Assembly (NCBI GenBank): GCA_018985225.1
Contig: JADGIF010000045.1
Span: 1 to 27,655 of the forward strand
From: Amoeboradix gromovi
Taxonomy: Eukaryota; Sanchytriomycota; Sanchytriomycetes; Sanchytriales; Sanchytriaceae
Direction of reading: 5' to 3'
DNA length: 27,655 bases
The translations under genes were made by a program, and so were the position numbers. The notes beneath the pieces were generated by a model. The model searched no databases. It was not told the DNA's origin and saw only the letters and a list, made by a program, of their open reading frames with translations. Shown piece after piece: positions 1 through 7,803 of this stretch (position 1 is its first letter; each line of letters begins with the position of its first letter).

Positions 1-50
1 TGCAGCTACTATTTTGCCTCATAAGCTCTCGAGATATCAGATACCTCTGT

Positions 51-86
51 AAAAATTAGTAAATCTAGTTTTTATAGTGGGTGTCG
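51..86 (+). repeat. Possible TIR remnant upstream of the SPAK-like gene
   Basis: TTAGT, four extra bases, CTAGTTTTTATA and then GGTGTC parallel the right TIR of copies 1 and 2 (TTAGTCTAGTTTTTATATTTGGTGTC). The remnant ends 24 nt before the ATG. It may be the worn right end of another copy that extends beyond the window start. Confidence 0.5.
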
Positions 87-109
87 ATTATAAAACCCCC
101 TTCAACTGC

Positions 110-2031
110 ATGGAAACAAATGATTTGGACAAAAATTCATCCATGGCAGATCGCAACCTGTCAACTCCATCTTTAAGAAGATCATTCTTTAGTCGTGAGA
201 ATTTAGCTTGTCCACCAGATGCACCTTTATTTTCTCAAGACCTTAATGACTATGAGTTGCAAACTGTAATTGGGTATGGAAGCAGCGCAGTGGTTTATCA
301 AGGGCTTTACAAGCCACTTAATAGAAAGGTAGCAGTAAAAGAAATAGATTTAGATTCGTTTGAGAGTAATCAGATTGGTGAATTGAGAAGAGAAACCCAG
401 GTTATGTCTTTATGTAGGCATCCTAACGTACTAAGAGTATTTGCATCGTTTGTATCGGGTTCCAAACTATACATAATCACGCCTTTGCTTAGCGGTGGTA
501 GTTGCTTAGATATTATGCGAATTGCACACCCTGATGGTTTCGAAGAGGTTACAGTTTCCACGATTTTGAGACAGGTATTAATGGGGCTAGAATACCTGCA
601 TAAGAATGGTAATATTCATAGAGATATTAAAGCAGGAAATGTACTGATTGATGATGATGGTACAGTTCTCTTGGGTGATTTAGGTGTAACTGCTAGCTTA
701 GAAGTGGATCGAACGTCTTCTCGCAAGACATTTGTTGGCACGCCATCTTGGATGGCCCCAGAAGTAATGAAGCAAGAACCTTATGATTTTAAAGCAGATA
801 TTTGGTCCTTTGGTATATTAGCCCTTGAGTTGGCTAAAGGTGAAGCTCCTTTTGCCAAGTACCCTCCAATTAAAATATTAATGCTCATAATTAACAATGA
901 GCCACCATTTTTAGATAGAGACTCGACAAAACATAAATACTCCAAGCATTTTAAAGAGATGATAGAACTTTGTCTTCAAAAGGACCCTAACAAAAGGCCT
1001 ACTGCTGAAAAGCTACTTCATCATCACTTCTTCAGACAGTCTAAACGCAAACAGTATTTAATCAACAATCTAATTTCTTTGATTCCTCCTGTTTATCAAA
1101 GGGAACATCAACAACATCCCAAACCTAAACATGACAATGCTCAGAGCGATAGTTGGGATTTTAGTGACAAAAACAAACTGACTTCCGAGAAGCCTAATCC
1201 TGTTGTTGAAGACGAAAAACTTGACAAGTCAGAGATTGATTCATCCAACCCAACTTCTCCTACTTTGAATGCTCAGCAACCGGTTAAAAAATCCAGGTTT
1301 ATAGTAGATAGGCAGGATTCTTTAAGCGCTAAATCAAAGGAAGCTGCAATGTCAGATGTAGAAGAGAAAAAGAAAGGACGATTTAGCGTAAGTGAGAAAG
1401 TGGATGATAAACAGCCTAAAGCAACGAGATTTGAGGATTCTATTAGTAGGGATAGGGAGTCGTTAAACAGGGAGCAAATATCTCCCAATCTCACCGGAAA
1501 ACGAGGTAGGTTTGAAGTAACAAACATCCCAGACACTGATTTTGTTTCTCCTACTGCAAACAATCAACAAAGTACTAAATTGGCCAGAAATACGAGTAAT
1601 GGATCATTGGGGAATCTTACGAATACGATGAACAGCATGAATAGAGTTAAGTCTGAAGAGTCAATTTATATTCCGATTCAAAAGGACACTTTGGATAGAT
1701 TGACTATTCAATTAGAAGCCTTAGCAAGGCAGAATGAATATCAGACTAGAATGCTTAACTTTGTTATGGACAAATTAAGCTCAACATCTCCTACTGAGAG
1801 CGGATTGGCAACACCGATGCTACCAAGACATAGTTTTGTGTATTTATATACTAACATAGTTCGATACGAAGTGAGTCACAAAGCAGCGTGCCAAGCACAA
1901 TAACTAGCACATCTGTTATTGACATAGTGAACCAATTGAATCAAAAAATACAGATGTTGGTGAACGAAAATGACGGGCTAAAGAGAGAAAATGATAACCT
2001 GAAAAAGGAACTAGAGAAGAAACCAGAATAA
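110..2031 (+). CDS. SPAK/OSR1 (Fray)-type Ste20 kinase, two exons
   Basis: Serine/threonine kinase of the GCK-VI (SPAK/OSR1/Fray) family, 633 aa after splicing. In animals this family acts below WNK kinases on ion transport. The kinase domain spans about residues 48-308: glycine loop GYGSSAV, VAVK lysine near 76, HRD near 170-172, DLG in place of DFG near 190-192, and the T-loop TFVGTPSWMAPEV typical of SPAK/OSR1. The long tail carries three RFxV/I motifs (RFIV ~396, RFSV ~424, RFEV ~467) but no recognisable CCT domain, and it ends in a Lys/Glu-rich coiled coil. I start at ATG 110, the first ATG; the frame is open upstream only through a GTG. A 20-nt intron (1840-1859) is required: without it the frame stops at 1903, while splicing gives 634 exact codons. 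The kinase assignment is strong; its pathway here is inferred. Confidence 0.9.
1840..1859 (+). other. 20-nt spliceosomal intron in the SPAK-like kinase
   Basis: GTATTTATATACTAACATAG has a perfect TACTAAC branch site followed by ATAG. Removal (phase 2) restores a frame that runs as a coiled coil to a stop at 2029-2031. The overlapping GT two bases earlier would give a 22-nt intron and an immediate stop, so the 20-nt version is chosen. Confidence 0.87.
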
Positions 2032-2036
2032 TTTAT

Positions 2037-2042
2037 AATAAA
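2037..2042 (+). terminator. Poly(A) signal of the SPAK-like gene
   Basis: AATAAA begins 6 nt after the stop codon. It is the only canonical hexamer before the PINCH start at 2113. Confidence 0.6.
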
Positions 2043-2112
2043 GAGATAGGCTGCCAAAAATAAACTAAATTGGTTTTAAAATATGTCAAGCCACTTTTTT
2101 ATTTTTTGATTC

Positions 2113-3143
2113 ATGAATAAAGAAGACTATTGCGGAGGATGTAAGCTAGCCTTTTCGCCAGAAGATGAGGAAGTCTTGGATGCCGGAGGAATATTCTTTC
2201 ATGCTCAATGCTTTAAGTAACGCGTTATTAATGTAGGTGTAAGGTATGTCAAGTAGACTTGGAAAACCAGACATTCTATGTCGAATTAGATGAACCGTAC
2301 TGTGAGGAACATTTTCAAAGTCAATTTGTAAAAAACTGTGGTAGATGCGGGGAAACCATAGAATCTACATTAGTTAGCGCATTAAATCAGTATTGGCATC
2401 AGGACTGTTTTGTATGCACAGACTGTGAGACATCACTAAACAATGGGAAGAAGTTTTACAAATTCAAAGAGAAACCTTACTGCAAACCATGTTACGACAC
2501 AAACGCCAAATTAGAAGCGCAAAAAGGTACCAACATGTGCAGCAAATGCAAACTGCAGTTAGAGGGTGACATAATAGAGGTAGACGGTGAGAGGTTCCAT
2601 GCTCATCATTTTAATTGCACTACTTGCGATGAGGTATTAAACGGAAACGCAAGGTCTCACATGGACAAGTTTTATTGTCAAACTCACTTTGATCAAGTTT
2701 CAAACGCCATATGTTTTGCCTGCAAACAATTGATTATGGGACTACAAGTGACAGCCATGGGTAAAACTTTTCATCAAGAGCATTTTGTTTGCTGCAAGTG
2801 TGAAAAGCCATTCGAAAATATGACATTTTTTGAACATGATGGTAAGGCATATTGTAAATACCATTACTCTGAGTCAATGGGCCAAATCTGCGGTTATTGC
2901 TATGATGTCATACCGGGTGAATGTACTTTTTGAACTAATTTAGCACTAGAGGCTGTTGGAAAAGTTTTTTGCGCGAATCATTTCGTCTGTGCCGGCTGTC
3001 ACTGCTCACTTGTGAAAAAGAACTTTATCCAAGTAGATGACAAGGGTTATTGTCAGCAATGCTTTGCTGCTATTCCAAGCAGAGTTAGAGATCAAATAGT
3101 TGCCATGATTACAATGGAAAAGAAGCTTAAAGTGTACCCTTAA
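2113..3143 (+). CDS. PINCH-like protein with five LIM domains, three exons
   Basis: Adaptor of 329 aa built from five consecutive LIM zinc-binding domains, the architecture of PINCH (LIMS1). In animals PINCH binds integrin-linked kinase and parvin at adhesion sites. Each LIM shows the C-x2-C ... H-x2-C/H ... C-x2-C ... C-x2-H/C ligand pattern (CGGC, CGRC, CSKC, CFAC and CGYC starts). After LIM5 a short basic helix (SRVRDQIVAMITMEKK) resembles the end of animal PINCH. Two introns (2217-2236 and 2923-2943) are needed to complete LIM1 and LIM5; the middle exon alone lacks parts of both. The spliced length is 990 nt, 330 codons exactly. The start is ATG 2113, 81 nt after the kinase stop. The stop interlocks with that of the convergent gene. 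Integrin and ILK are not in this window, so the partner is unknown. Confidence 0.9.
2217..2236 (+). other. 20-nt intron 1 of PINCH
   Basis: GTAACGCGTTATTAATGTAG, with branch-like TATTAAT. Removal (phase 2) joins the first LIM half (FHAQCFK) to CKVCQVDLEN and completes the LIM1 zinc ligands. Confidence 0.92.
2923..2943 (+). other. 21-nt intron 2 of PINCH
   Basis: Starts GTACTTTTTG and ends AACTAATTTAG (21 nt). Removal (phase 1) joins CYDVIPGE to LEAVGKVFCANHF, restoring LIM5 and a stop at 3141-3143. Confidence 0.92.
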
Positions 3144-5026
3144 ATAAATTTATTACCTCTATCAGTAGTATCTGCGTTCACTACCATGGTCGCATTTAGC
3201 TCTGCCAGACTATTTGAATTACTAGAGCCTTCTAATTTAGTTACCGTGCCTATATCCAGCGAGACTTTTCTACTCCTTAAGCCCCTTTCTTCTATGGCCT
3301 TGTCTTTTTTATTCCTTATATCAATAGACTTATTTGCCATATCCACCAAAACATTGGCTATTGGTGCTGTTTTTATAAATTCATGGTGTAGTAGTTCACC
3401 TGCTGTTGGTCTGTCAGATGGGTTCTTTACCAAACACATTGATATAAAATCAATGCACTCAATGCTGAAGTTACTAGGATCTTTCAAAGTTGGTGGCGGT
3501 CTGTTCGGTATCATAAAAATAACCCTCATTGGGTGAATGTTGTTGTAGGGCGGTTTTCCATCTGCACATTCAATGGCTGTTATCCCCAATGACCATATAT
3601 CTGCTGATGTATTGTAACCCGTCTCGTTGATAACCTCTGGTGCCATCCAATATGGTGTACCAATTACAGTTTGCCGTTTTACAGAGTTGGAAACAGTGGC
3701 ACTAACACCAAAATCTCCTAGTTTAACTGTACCGTCGTGACCGACAAGTAAATTACCAGCTTTTATATCCCTATGAATAGCTTTCATGCTGTGCAAGTAG
3801 TGTAAACCACGTAAAGCATCTCTTAATACGCATTGTATCTGTTGTTCTTGCAAATTATAAAGATCTAGCAAAATATCGGCAATGCTTCCAGACGGACAAT
3901 ACTCCATAACGATATGCAATTTACCATCAAATGTGTAAGACTCATATAGTTCAATAACATATTCATTAGCGAATGACTTCATCAACTCAATTTCTTTCAA
4001 TATATCAACATCATCCATTATAACTTGTTTTATTGCTACCATCTTGCCTGAATCGTCAACAGCCTTATATACAGTGCCATAGCTACCACGCCCGATTTCC
4101 TCCAGTAATGCGTATGACGGCTTGTTATAAATGTGGTTTCGCAATTTAATTACTCCAGTCTGGTTATTGAAAGTATTTAAATCAAATTCATGCTTGATCA
4201 ATTTATTGATTATGAATAGAGGAACATAATGTGTGAGCGGCATAATAATTCTCCAAGGCATAGCAGGCACTGTAGCTACTGGCTGTCTAATTTTCATGGA
4301 TAATTTTATGTCAAAGGCAGCAAGACTGGACGAAATGGCAAGCGGGACAGATTTGGTCCAATTTGTTAGATTGGTCATAACATATCCAGGCTTAATAATG
4401 GTGAAATCTACGAGTGGCAGCTGAATAGATGAGCGGATAATAAAATCCTCTAGGCATTGTTTGGATGTGCTGTAGGTTGTAGAATTATAGAATGGTTGAT
4501 TAGAAGATATGCTTGATACAACAACCACATAAGGATTAGATACTGCATTAGAATTTAAATAAAATGCAAATTCAGATACAACAGCAATGGGACCATACAG
4601 ATTGGTATTCAACATGAAAAGACTTTTATTGAAATAATCAGAATCCTCGAGATTATGAAGATCAAATACACCAGAATTGATTATTACGGTGTCTATTTTA
4701 CCAATTAATTTATGGGCATCAAAGAACAACTGTCGAGCATCATTAAAGTGAGTTACATCAAAAGGTCTAACATGAATTTTTGCATTGGGATTAATAGACA
4801 ATAACTCAGATTTTAAAACGTTAAGTTGGTTCTTTTTCCGACTTGAAAGCACAATACTTATGTCAGATTCTTGCTCAACAAGCTGAACACAGAGACTCTT
4901 TCCAATACCACTTGAACAGCCTATAATTAAGTAACTTTTTGAGGTTGGGTATTTAAAAAGCATGCATAAAAGTCTGATGATAAACTCTTTTACAAGCATA
5001 TAAACTGAAATTAGCTGAAGATACAT
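3140..5026 (-). CDS. Short-chain dehydrogenase fused to an MST1/2 (Hippo)-type kinase
   Basis: A single unbroken frame of 628 aa. Residues ~1-25 are hydrophobic (possible membrane anchor). Residues ~30-275 are a short-chain dehydrogenase/reductase: GCSSGIG nucleotide motif (36-42), NSG (~116-118), catalytic Ser in VSSISS (~170) and YSTSK (Tyr185/Lys189). Residues ~304-551 are a GCK-II kinase close to MST1/2: GRGSYG, AIK Lys333, HRD 418-420, DFG 438-440, RQTVIGTPYWMAPE with Thr453 at the MST1 Thr183 site, and KPPYNNIHPMRVIFMIP. The remaining ~75 residues show no SARAH dimerisation domain. The dehydrogenase substrate is not evident. No stop and no clear intron separates the halves, and no in-frame ATG lies between MPLTHYV and the kinase, so a true fusion is the simplest reading. 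The start is ATG 5026, 13 nt after the HMGR stop on the same strand. Confidence 0.85.
   Translation of the reverse strand: MYLQLISVYMLVKEFIIRLLCMLFKYPTSKSYLIIGCSSGIGKSLCVQLVEQESDISIVLSSRKKNQLNVLKSELLSINPNAKIHVRPFDVTHFNDARQLFFDAHKLIGKIDTVIINSGVFDLHNLEDSDYFNKSLFMLNTNLYGPIAVVSEFAFYLNSNAVSNPYVVVVSSISSNQPFYNSTTYSTSKQCLEDFIIRSSIQLPLVDFTIIKPGYVMTNLTNWTKSVPLAISSSLAAFDIKLSMKIRQPVATVPAMPWRIIMPLTHYVPLFIINKLIKHEFDLNTFNNQTGVIKLRNHIYNKPSYALLEEIGRGSYGTVYKAVDDSGKMVAIKQVIMDDVDILKEIELMKSFANEYVIELYESYTFDGKLHIVMEYCPSGSIADILLDLYNLQEQQIQCVLRDALRGLHYLHSMKAIHRDIKAGNLLVGHDGTVKLGDFGVSATVSNSVKRQTVIGTPYWMAPEVINETGYNTSADIWSLGITAIECADGKPPYNNIHPMRVIFMIPNRPPPTLKDPSNFSIECIDFISMCLVKNPSDRPTAGELLHHEFIKTAPIANVLVDMANKSIDIRNKKDKAIEERGLRSRKVSLDIGTVTKLEGSSNSNSLAELNATMVVNADTTDRGNKFI
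3143..3154. terminator. Palindromic bidirectional poly(A) signal
   Basis: AATAAATTTATT is its own reverse complement. The plus-strand AATAAA (3143-3148) starts in the last base of the PINCH stop. The minus-strand AATAAA (3154-3149) lies in the last codons of the dehydrogenase-kinase gene. Each gene's signal therefore sits inside the other gene's 3' end. Confidence 0.65.
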
Positions 5027-5039
5027 GTCTCAAAAATTA

Positions 5040-6348
5040 TTATTTATTAACATTATACGACTGCCATAATTCTTTGGCATCATGATGTGTTATTGCGTTG
5101 CCAGCTATTAACTGCAGACTAAAATCATGCACCAGCTCAGCAGGAACACCACAAGCTAGTGCTAAGTTCCGAGAATGAAGTGCCATATGTCCGCGTTGAA
5201 TCCCTTCTGTGGCAAGAGCCCTTAATGCTGCAAAGTTGGAAGCTAGACCAACGCATGACATGATCTTAGTTAGTAAAAATTACCCTAGCTAGTTCCTGGG
5301 CATCTGGATTGCCCAATATCTTCAAGCACTCTCTACTGGATGGCAAAGTTTGAATTGAGCCACCAACTGTTCCAACAGGTAATGGAATTTTAATTTCACC
5401 TACAAAGCGGTCATCCACAATTTTGTAGCTTGTTAATGGTAGGAAATCGTTCTGGGCAGAATAGCCATGGACATTGGCTTCAAGTGCCCTAGTGTCTTGA
5501 CCGGTAGCCAACGCTACGGATATTATACCATTCATGACACCCTTATTATGTGTACAAGATCTATATGGATCATCTAGTGCCCATGAATAGACTTCCAATA
5601 TACCTTGAGCAACCTCCATTCCTGTGTATTTTCGAAAAGCCAATTGAGAGATAGGGATAGAGAAGCTTGACTTAGTTGTCCTGTAAGTATTAAGGTTTGA
5701 CACTATTCTGACAGCAACGTGTGAACTTGGAAGAATCTTTTGTAAATGGGGAGATAGACCTTCTGCGACGCTAGCAGACACATTCGCACCCATGCTATCA
5801 CAGGAGTTGATTAATATATGGATCACGCACCATCCATCTGCTATATTACCTTGTAGAGGTTTTAGTTGTAAATGTCTAGAATTCGAGCGAGGAACCATTC
5901 GAACAATCATATCCTCTACGCCTCCCCCTCTACGTACCATTGCTGGACACATTTCATTAGCAAGACTTATAAACTCCTCCTTGCGCTGCATAATAGCATC
6001 AAAGTCACTATAGATTTGGTTAGACCTTATACAAATTTGACTGCAAACAATGTTCTTGTCTGTTGAAGTGGTAAACCCACCAGCACTTTTAATAGTTTTG
6101 GCAGCTCCTGAAGCGGCAGCAATTACAGAGGGTTCTTCTATTGCCATTGGCACAACTTTATCTATACCATCAATTTTGAAATGTAATCCGACTCCCAGTG
6201 GCAAAGTTTGTACGCCAATACAATTTTCAATCATTTGATCTGATAGTTCCAAGTGAGCCGTTGTTATGTCCTCAACGCTAACCTTAAAATCATCGAGTAT
6301 TTTTTTTTGCCGCTCTTCTACTGATAATTTGTAAAAACCAGAATACAT
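5040..6348 (-). CDS. Class II (bacterial-type) HMG-CoA reductase, two exons
   Basis: Reduces HMG-CoA to mevalonate in isoprenoid synthesis. The 429-aa soluble protein has the length and layout of bacterial class II enzymes and none of the N-terminal membrane domain of the eukaryotic class I enzyme. Visible hallmarks: GFYKLSVEER at the N-terminus, EEPSVIAAAS with the catalytic Glu (71/72), DSMGAN cofactor motif (184-189), Lys269 in THNKGVMNG, Asp285 in TGQDTRALEA, and His381 in GIQRGHMALHSRN. A 19-nt intron (5265-5283) lies after codon 355; splicing gives exactly 430 codons. The start is ATG 6348: the longer frame reaches only a TTG, and GFYKLSVEER normally sits at the very N-terminus. The intron shows that the gene is in a nuclear genome and not bacterial contamination. 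Transfer from bacteria is inferred. The next start upstream, on the other strand, is 39 nt away. Confidence 0.92.
5043..5048 (-). terminator. Poly(A) hexamer inside the HMGR 3' end
   Basis: AATAAA forms the last two sense codons (Asn-Lys) directly before the TAA stop at 5042-5040. No room remains before the next gene at 5026. Confidence 0.45.
5265..5283 (-). other. 19-nt intron in HMG-CoA reductase
   Basis: Minus strand GTAATTTTTACTAACTAAG has a perfect TACTAAC and an unusual AAG end. Removal (phase 0) joins AQELAR to IMSCVGLASNFAALRAL, the expected class II sequence. Confidence 0.92.
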
Positions 6349-6387
6349 TTTGTGTTTTGAAATTGATTTTGTCAAAATTCAGGGGCC
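6349..6387. promoter_or_regulatory. 39-nt bidirectional start-to-start spacer
   Basis: Only 39 nt separate the ATGs of HMGR (minus) and the ODAD3-like gene (plus). Both promoters or 5' UTRs must share this spacer or overlap the neighbouring coding sequence. No defined box is recognised beyond T/A-rich sequence. Confidence 0.5.
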
Positions 6388-7776
6388 ATGGCAACTATAG
6401 AGGATGACCTGCAAAATCTAAAACTAAGACTGGAAATGATGGAGGGAGAGAAGAAATCTGTAGAGAATGAACACAAGATAATAGCTAAGCAACATGAGAA
6501 GCAAGTAGAAAAATTCAAGCAAACAAATTTGGCATTGAAGCAACTAATCACTGAATCTAGCAAAAACGCAGTAAGAGATATTCAACATGAAGATGAATTG
6601 CATGTGAGGAAAAAACAAGATCTTCTAAACTTTAAAATTCATTCTGAAAAAAAACAGAATCAGGAACTGATGAAAGAGAAGAAAGTTTTGATTGATATAT
6701 CTAGCAAAAACAACAAAGAAATAGAAGGCGACATTGATTTACTTAGACAAAAAACCAATTTGGCAATTATAAAATCACAAGAGGCTGATTCTTTGAGAAA
6801 AAGCTATGAAAAATTGCTCTCTTCGTTCCAAGATGATAGAAATACGTTTGACATAAGGATGAAGAAGTTAGAGGAAGCTATAACTAAAAAAAAGCTTGAA
6901 TTGCACGGTGTGGGGCAAAACTTATTGGATTCCAACCTTTCGAAGGAACAATGGAAAAAGTCCACCGAAACAAATGAAAGGCAAATTGAAGATAGCAGAA
7001 GATTTAGAGAAGAGACACTTAATAGCAAGAAAGATGAGTTTCATTCTCTTGTAGTAGTGGATGATGAGGATAACTTGCTTACAGAAAAGGACGAGGCTCA
7101 GTTTTTGGATTTCAATGCTGAACTTAGGTCTGAAGAAGACGTTGACATTGCGCTTTACAGAAACCAAAGAATATTTGAACTAGCAGCTATTGCAGAATCT
7201 GTTAAAAACGAGCTTTTAGTTGAGACTGTCGCTGATTTAAGGAAGTTAGTAAATAAAAAATCTGATCAGATGAAAATCTTGAATTCAATCTTGGACGGAA
7301 GGGAGAAAAAAAATACAGAAGTTGCTCCAAAAAGCTGCGAGTTTCTGGCAGATACTAAGTCAGTTGGAGAAGATTTACCTGTAATTAAATCCTTGGAAAT
7401 AGTTTCAGAGCTAGAATCGGAATACAACAGGTTCATAAAATTAATATGTAAAAAGTCAGAAAGATTGCAGAGTTCTAAACAGAAAATGATGGCAGACTTT
7501 AGCTACGACCCGTTGCTCAAATCTTTTGAAGATAAACTCTGTCAGTTGGTTTTATTCCTTCCAAAAAAAGATTTAGAGATTGAGGTTGATATCACCGCAA
7601 TATGTTCCCTACTACAGAGCCAAAACCAAAGAATAGAATTCAAAAAGAAGCCATTAACCGCTTTTATTCCTGTTCAAAATGATGATGTCTTTGTTCCCAA
7701 CAGGGAATTTTTAAAAAAACAATCTGCTCTAATGATATCCCAGACAAAGCAGAAAATCACGAAGAGAAAAAAATAA
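6388..7776 (+). CDS. Coiled-coil protein, probably ODAD3/CCDC151-like
   Basis: A 462-aa protein that is almost entirely charged heptad sequence. The N-terminal pattern (LRLEMMEGEKK...E...KQ...N.AL) and a later block (SYEKLLSSFQDDRNTFD...LEEAITKKKLEL) resemble the ODAD3 (CCDC151) family, which docks outer dynein arms on flagellar doublets. If correct, the organism makes a motile flagellum. The resemblance is from memory of the family pattern, and coiled coils mislead easily, so other coiled-coil proteins remain possible. The C-terminus is basic (KQKITKRKK). There is no intron. Its ATG is 39 nt from that of the divergent HMGR gene. An AATAAA overlaps its stop codon. Confidence 0.6.
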   Translation: MATIEDDLQNLKLRLEMMEGEKKSVENEHKIIAKQHEKQVEKFKQTNLALKQLITESSKNAVRDIQHEDELHVRKKQDLLNFKIHSEKKQNQELMKEKKVLIDISSKNNKEIEGDIDLLRQKTNLAIIKSQEADSLRKSYEKLLSSFQDDRNTFDIRMKKLEEAITKKKLELHGVGQNLLDSNLSKEQWKKSTETNERQIEDSRRFREETLNSKKDEFHSLVVVDDEDNLLTEKDEAQFLDFNAELRSEEDVDIALYRNQRIFELAAIAESVKNELLVETVADLRKLVNKKSDQMKILNSILDGREKKNTEVAPKSCEFLADTKSVGEDLPVIKSLEIVSELESEYNRFIKLICKKSERLQSSKQKMMADFSYDPLLKSFEDKLCQLVLFLPKKDLEIEVDITAICSLLQSQNQRIEFKKKPLTAFIPVQNDDVFVPNREFLKKQSALMISQTKQKITKRKK

Positions 7777-7777
7777 A
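7772..7777 (+). terminator. Poly(A) hexamer overlapping a stop codon
   Basis: AATAAA spans the TAA stop (7774-7776) of the coiled-coil gene. Confidence 0.5.
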
Positions 7778-7783
7778 TGCAGT

Positions 7784-7789
7784 TTTATT
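7784..7789 (-). terminator. Poly(A) signal of the 136-aa gene
   Basis: Minus-strand AATAAA starts 15 nt beyond the stop at 7804, inside the 27-nt gap between two convergent genes. Confidence 0.5.
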
Positions 7790-7803
7790 AAATAATTGAC
7801 TTT

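Noticed and set aside
77-109. GTG start of the SPAK-like kinase at 77
   Set aside because: Non-ATG initiation is not needed. The first in-frame ATG is at 110 and upstream residues have no family support.
1838-1859. A 22-nt version of the SPAK-gene intron using the earlier GT
   Set aside because: It leads to an immediate stop (TGA) after five codons; the 20-nt version gives a long coiled coil.
3138-3155. An 18-nt intron at the end of the dehydrogenase-kinase gene (GTAATAAATTTATTTAAG)
   Set aside because: It lacks TAAYNWAG, and the resulting tail is only a short antisense reading of PINCH without any SARAH-like sequence.
4125-4160. A 33-nt in-frame intron at the dehydrogenase-kinase junction
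   Set aside because: GTAATTAAATT...ACAAG has no branch module, is longer than every supported intron, and its removal would not separate the two domains.
5040-6348. HMGR as bacterial contamination
   Set aside because: The local-type 19-nt intron interrupts it, and it is embedded among eukaryotic genes with the same style of 3' ends.
6349-6375. Longer HMGR start at 6375
   Set aside because: That codon is TTG. ATG 6348 places GFYKLSVEER at the N-terminus, as in class II enzymes.
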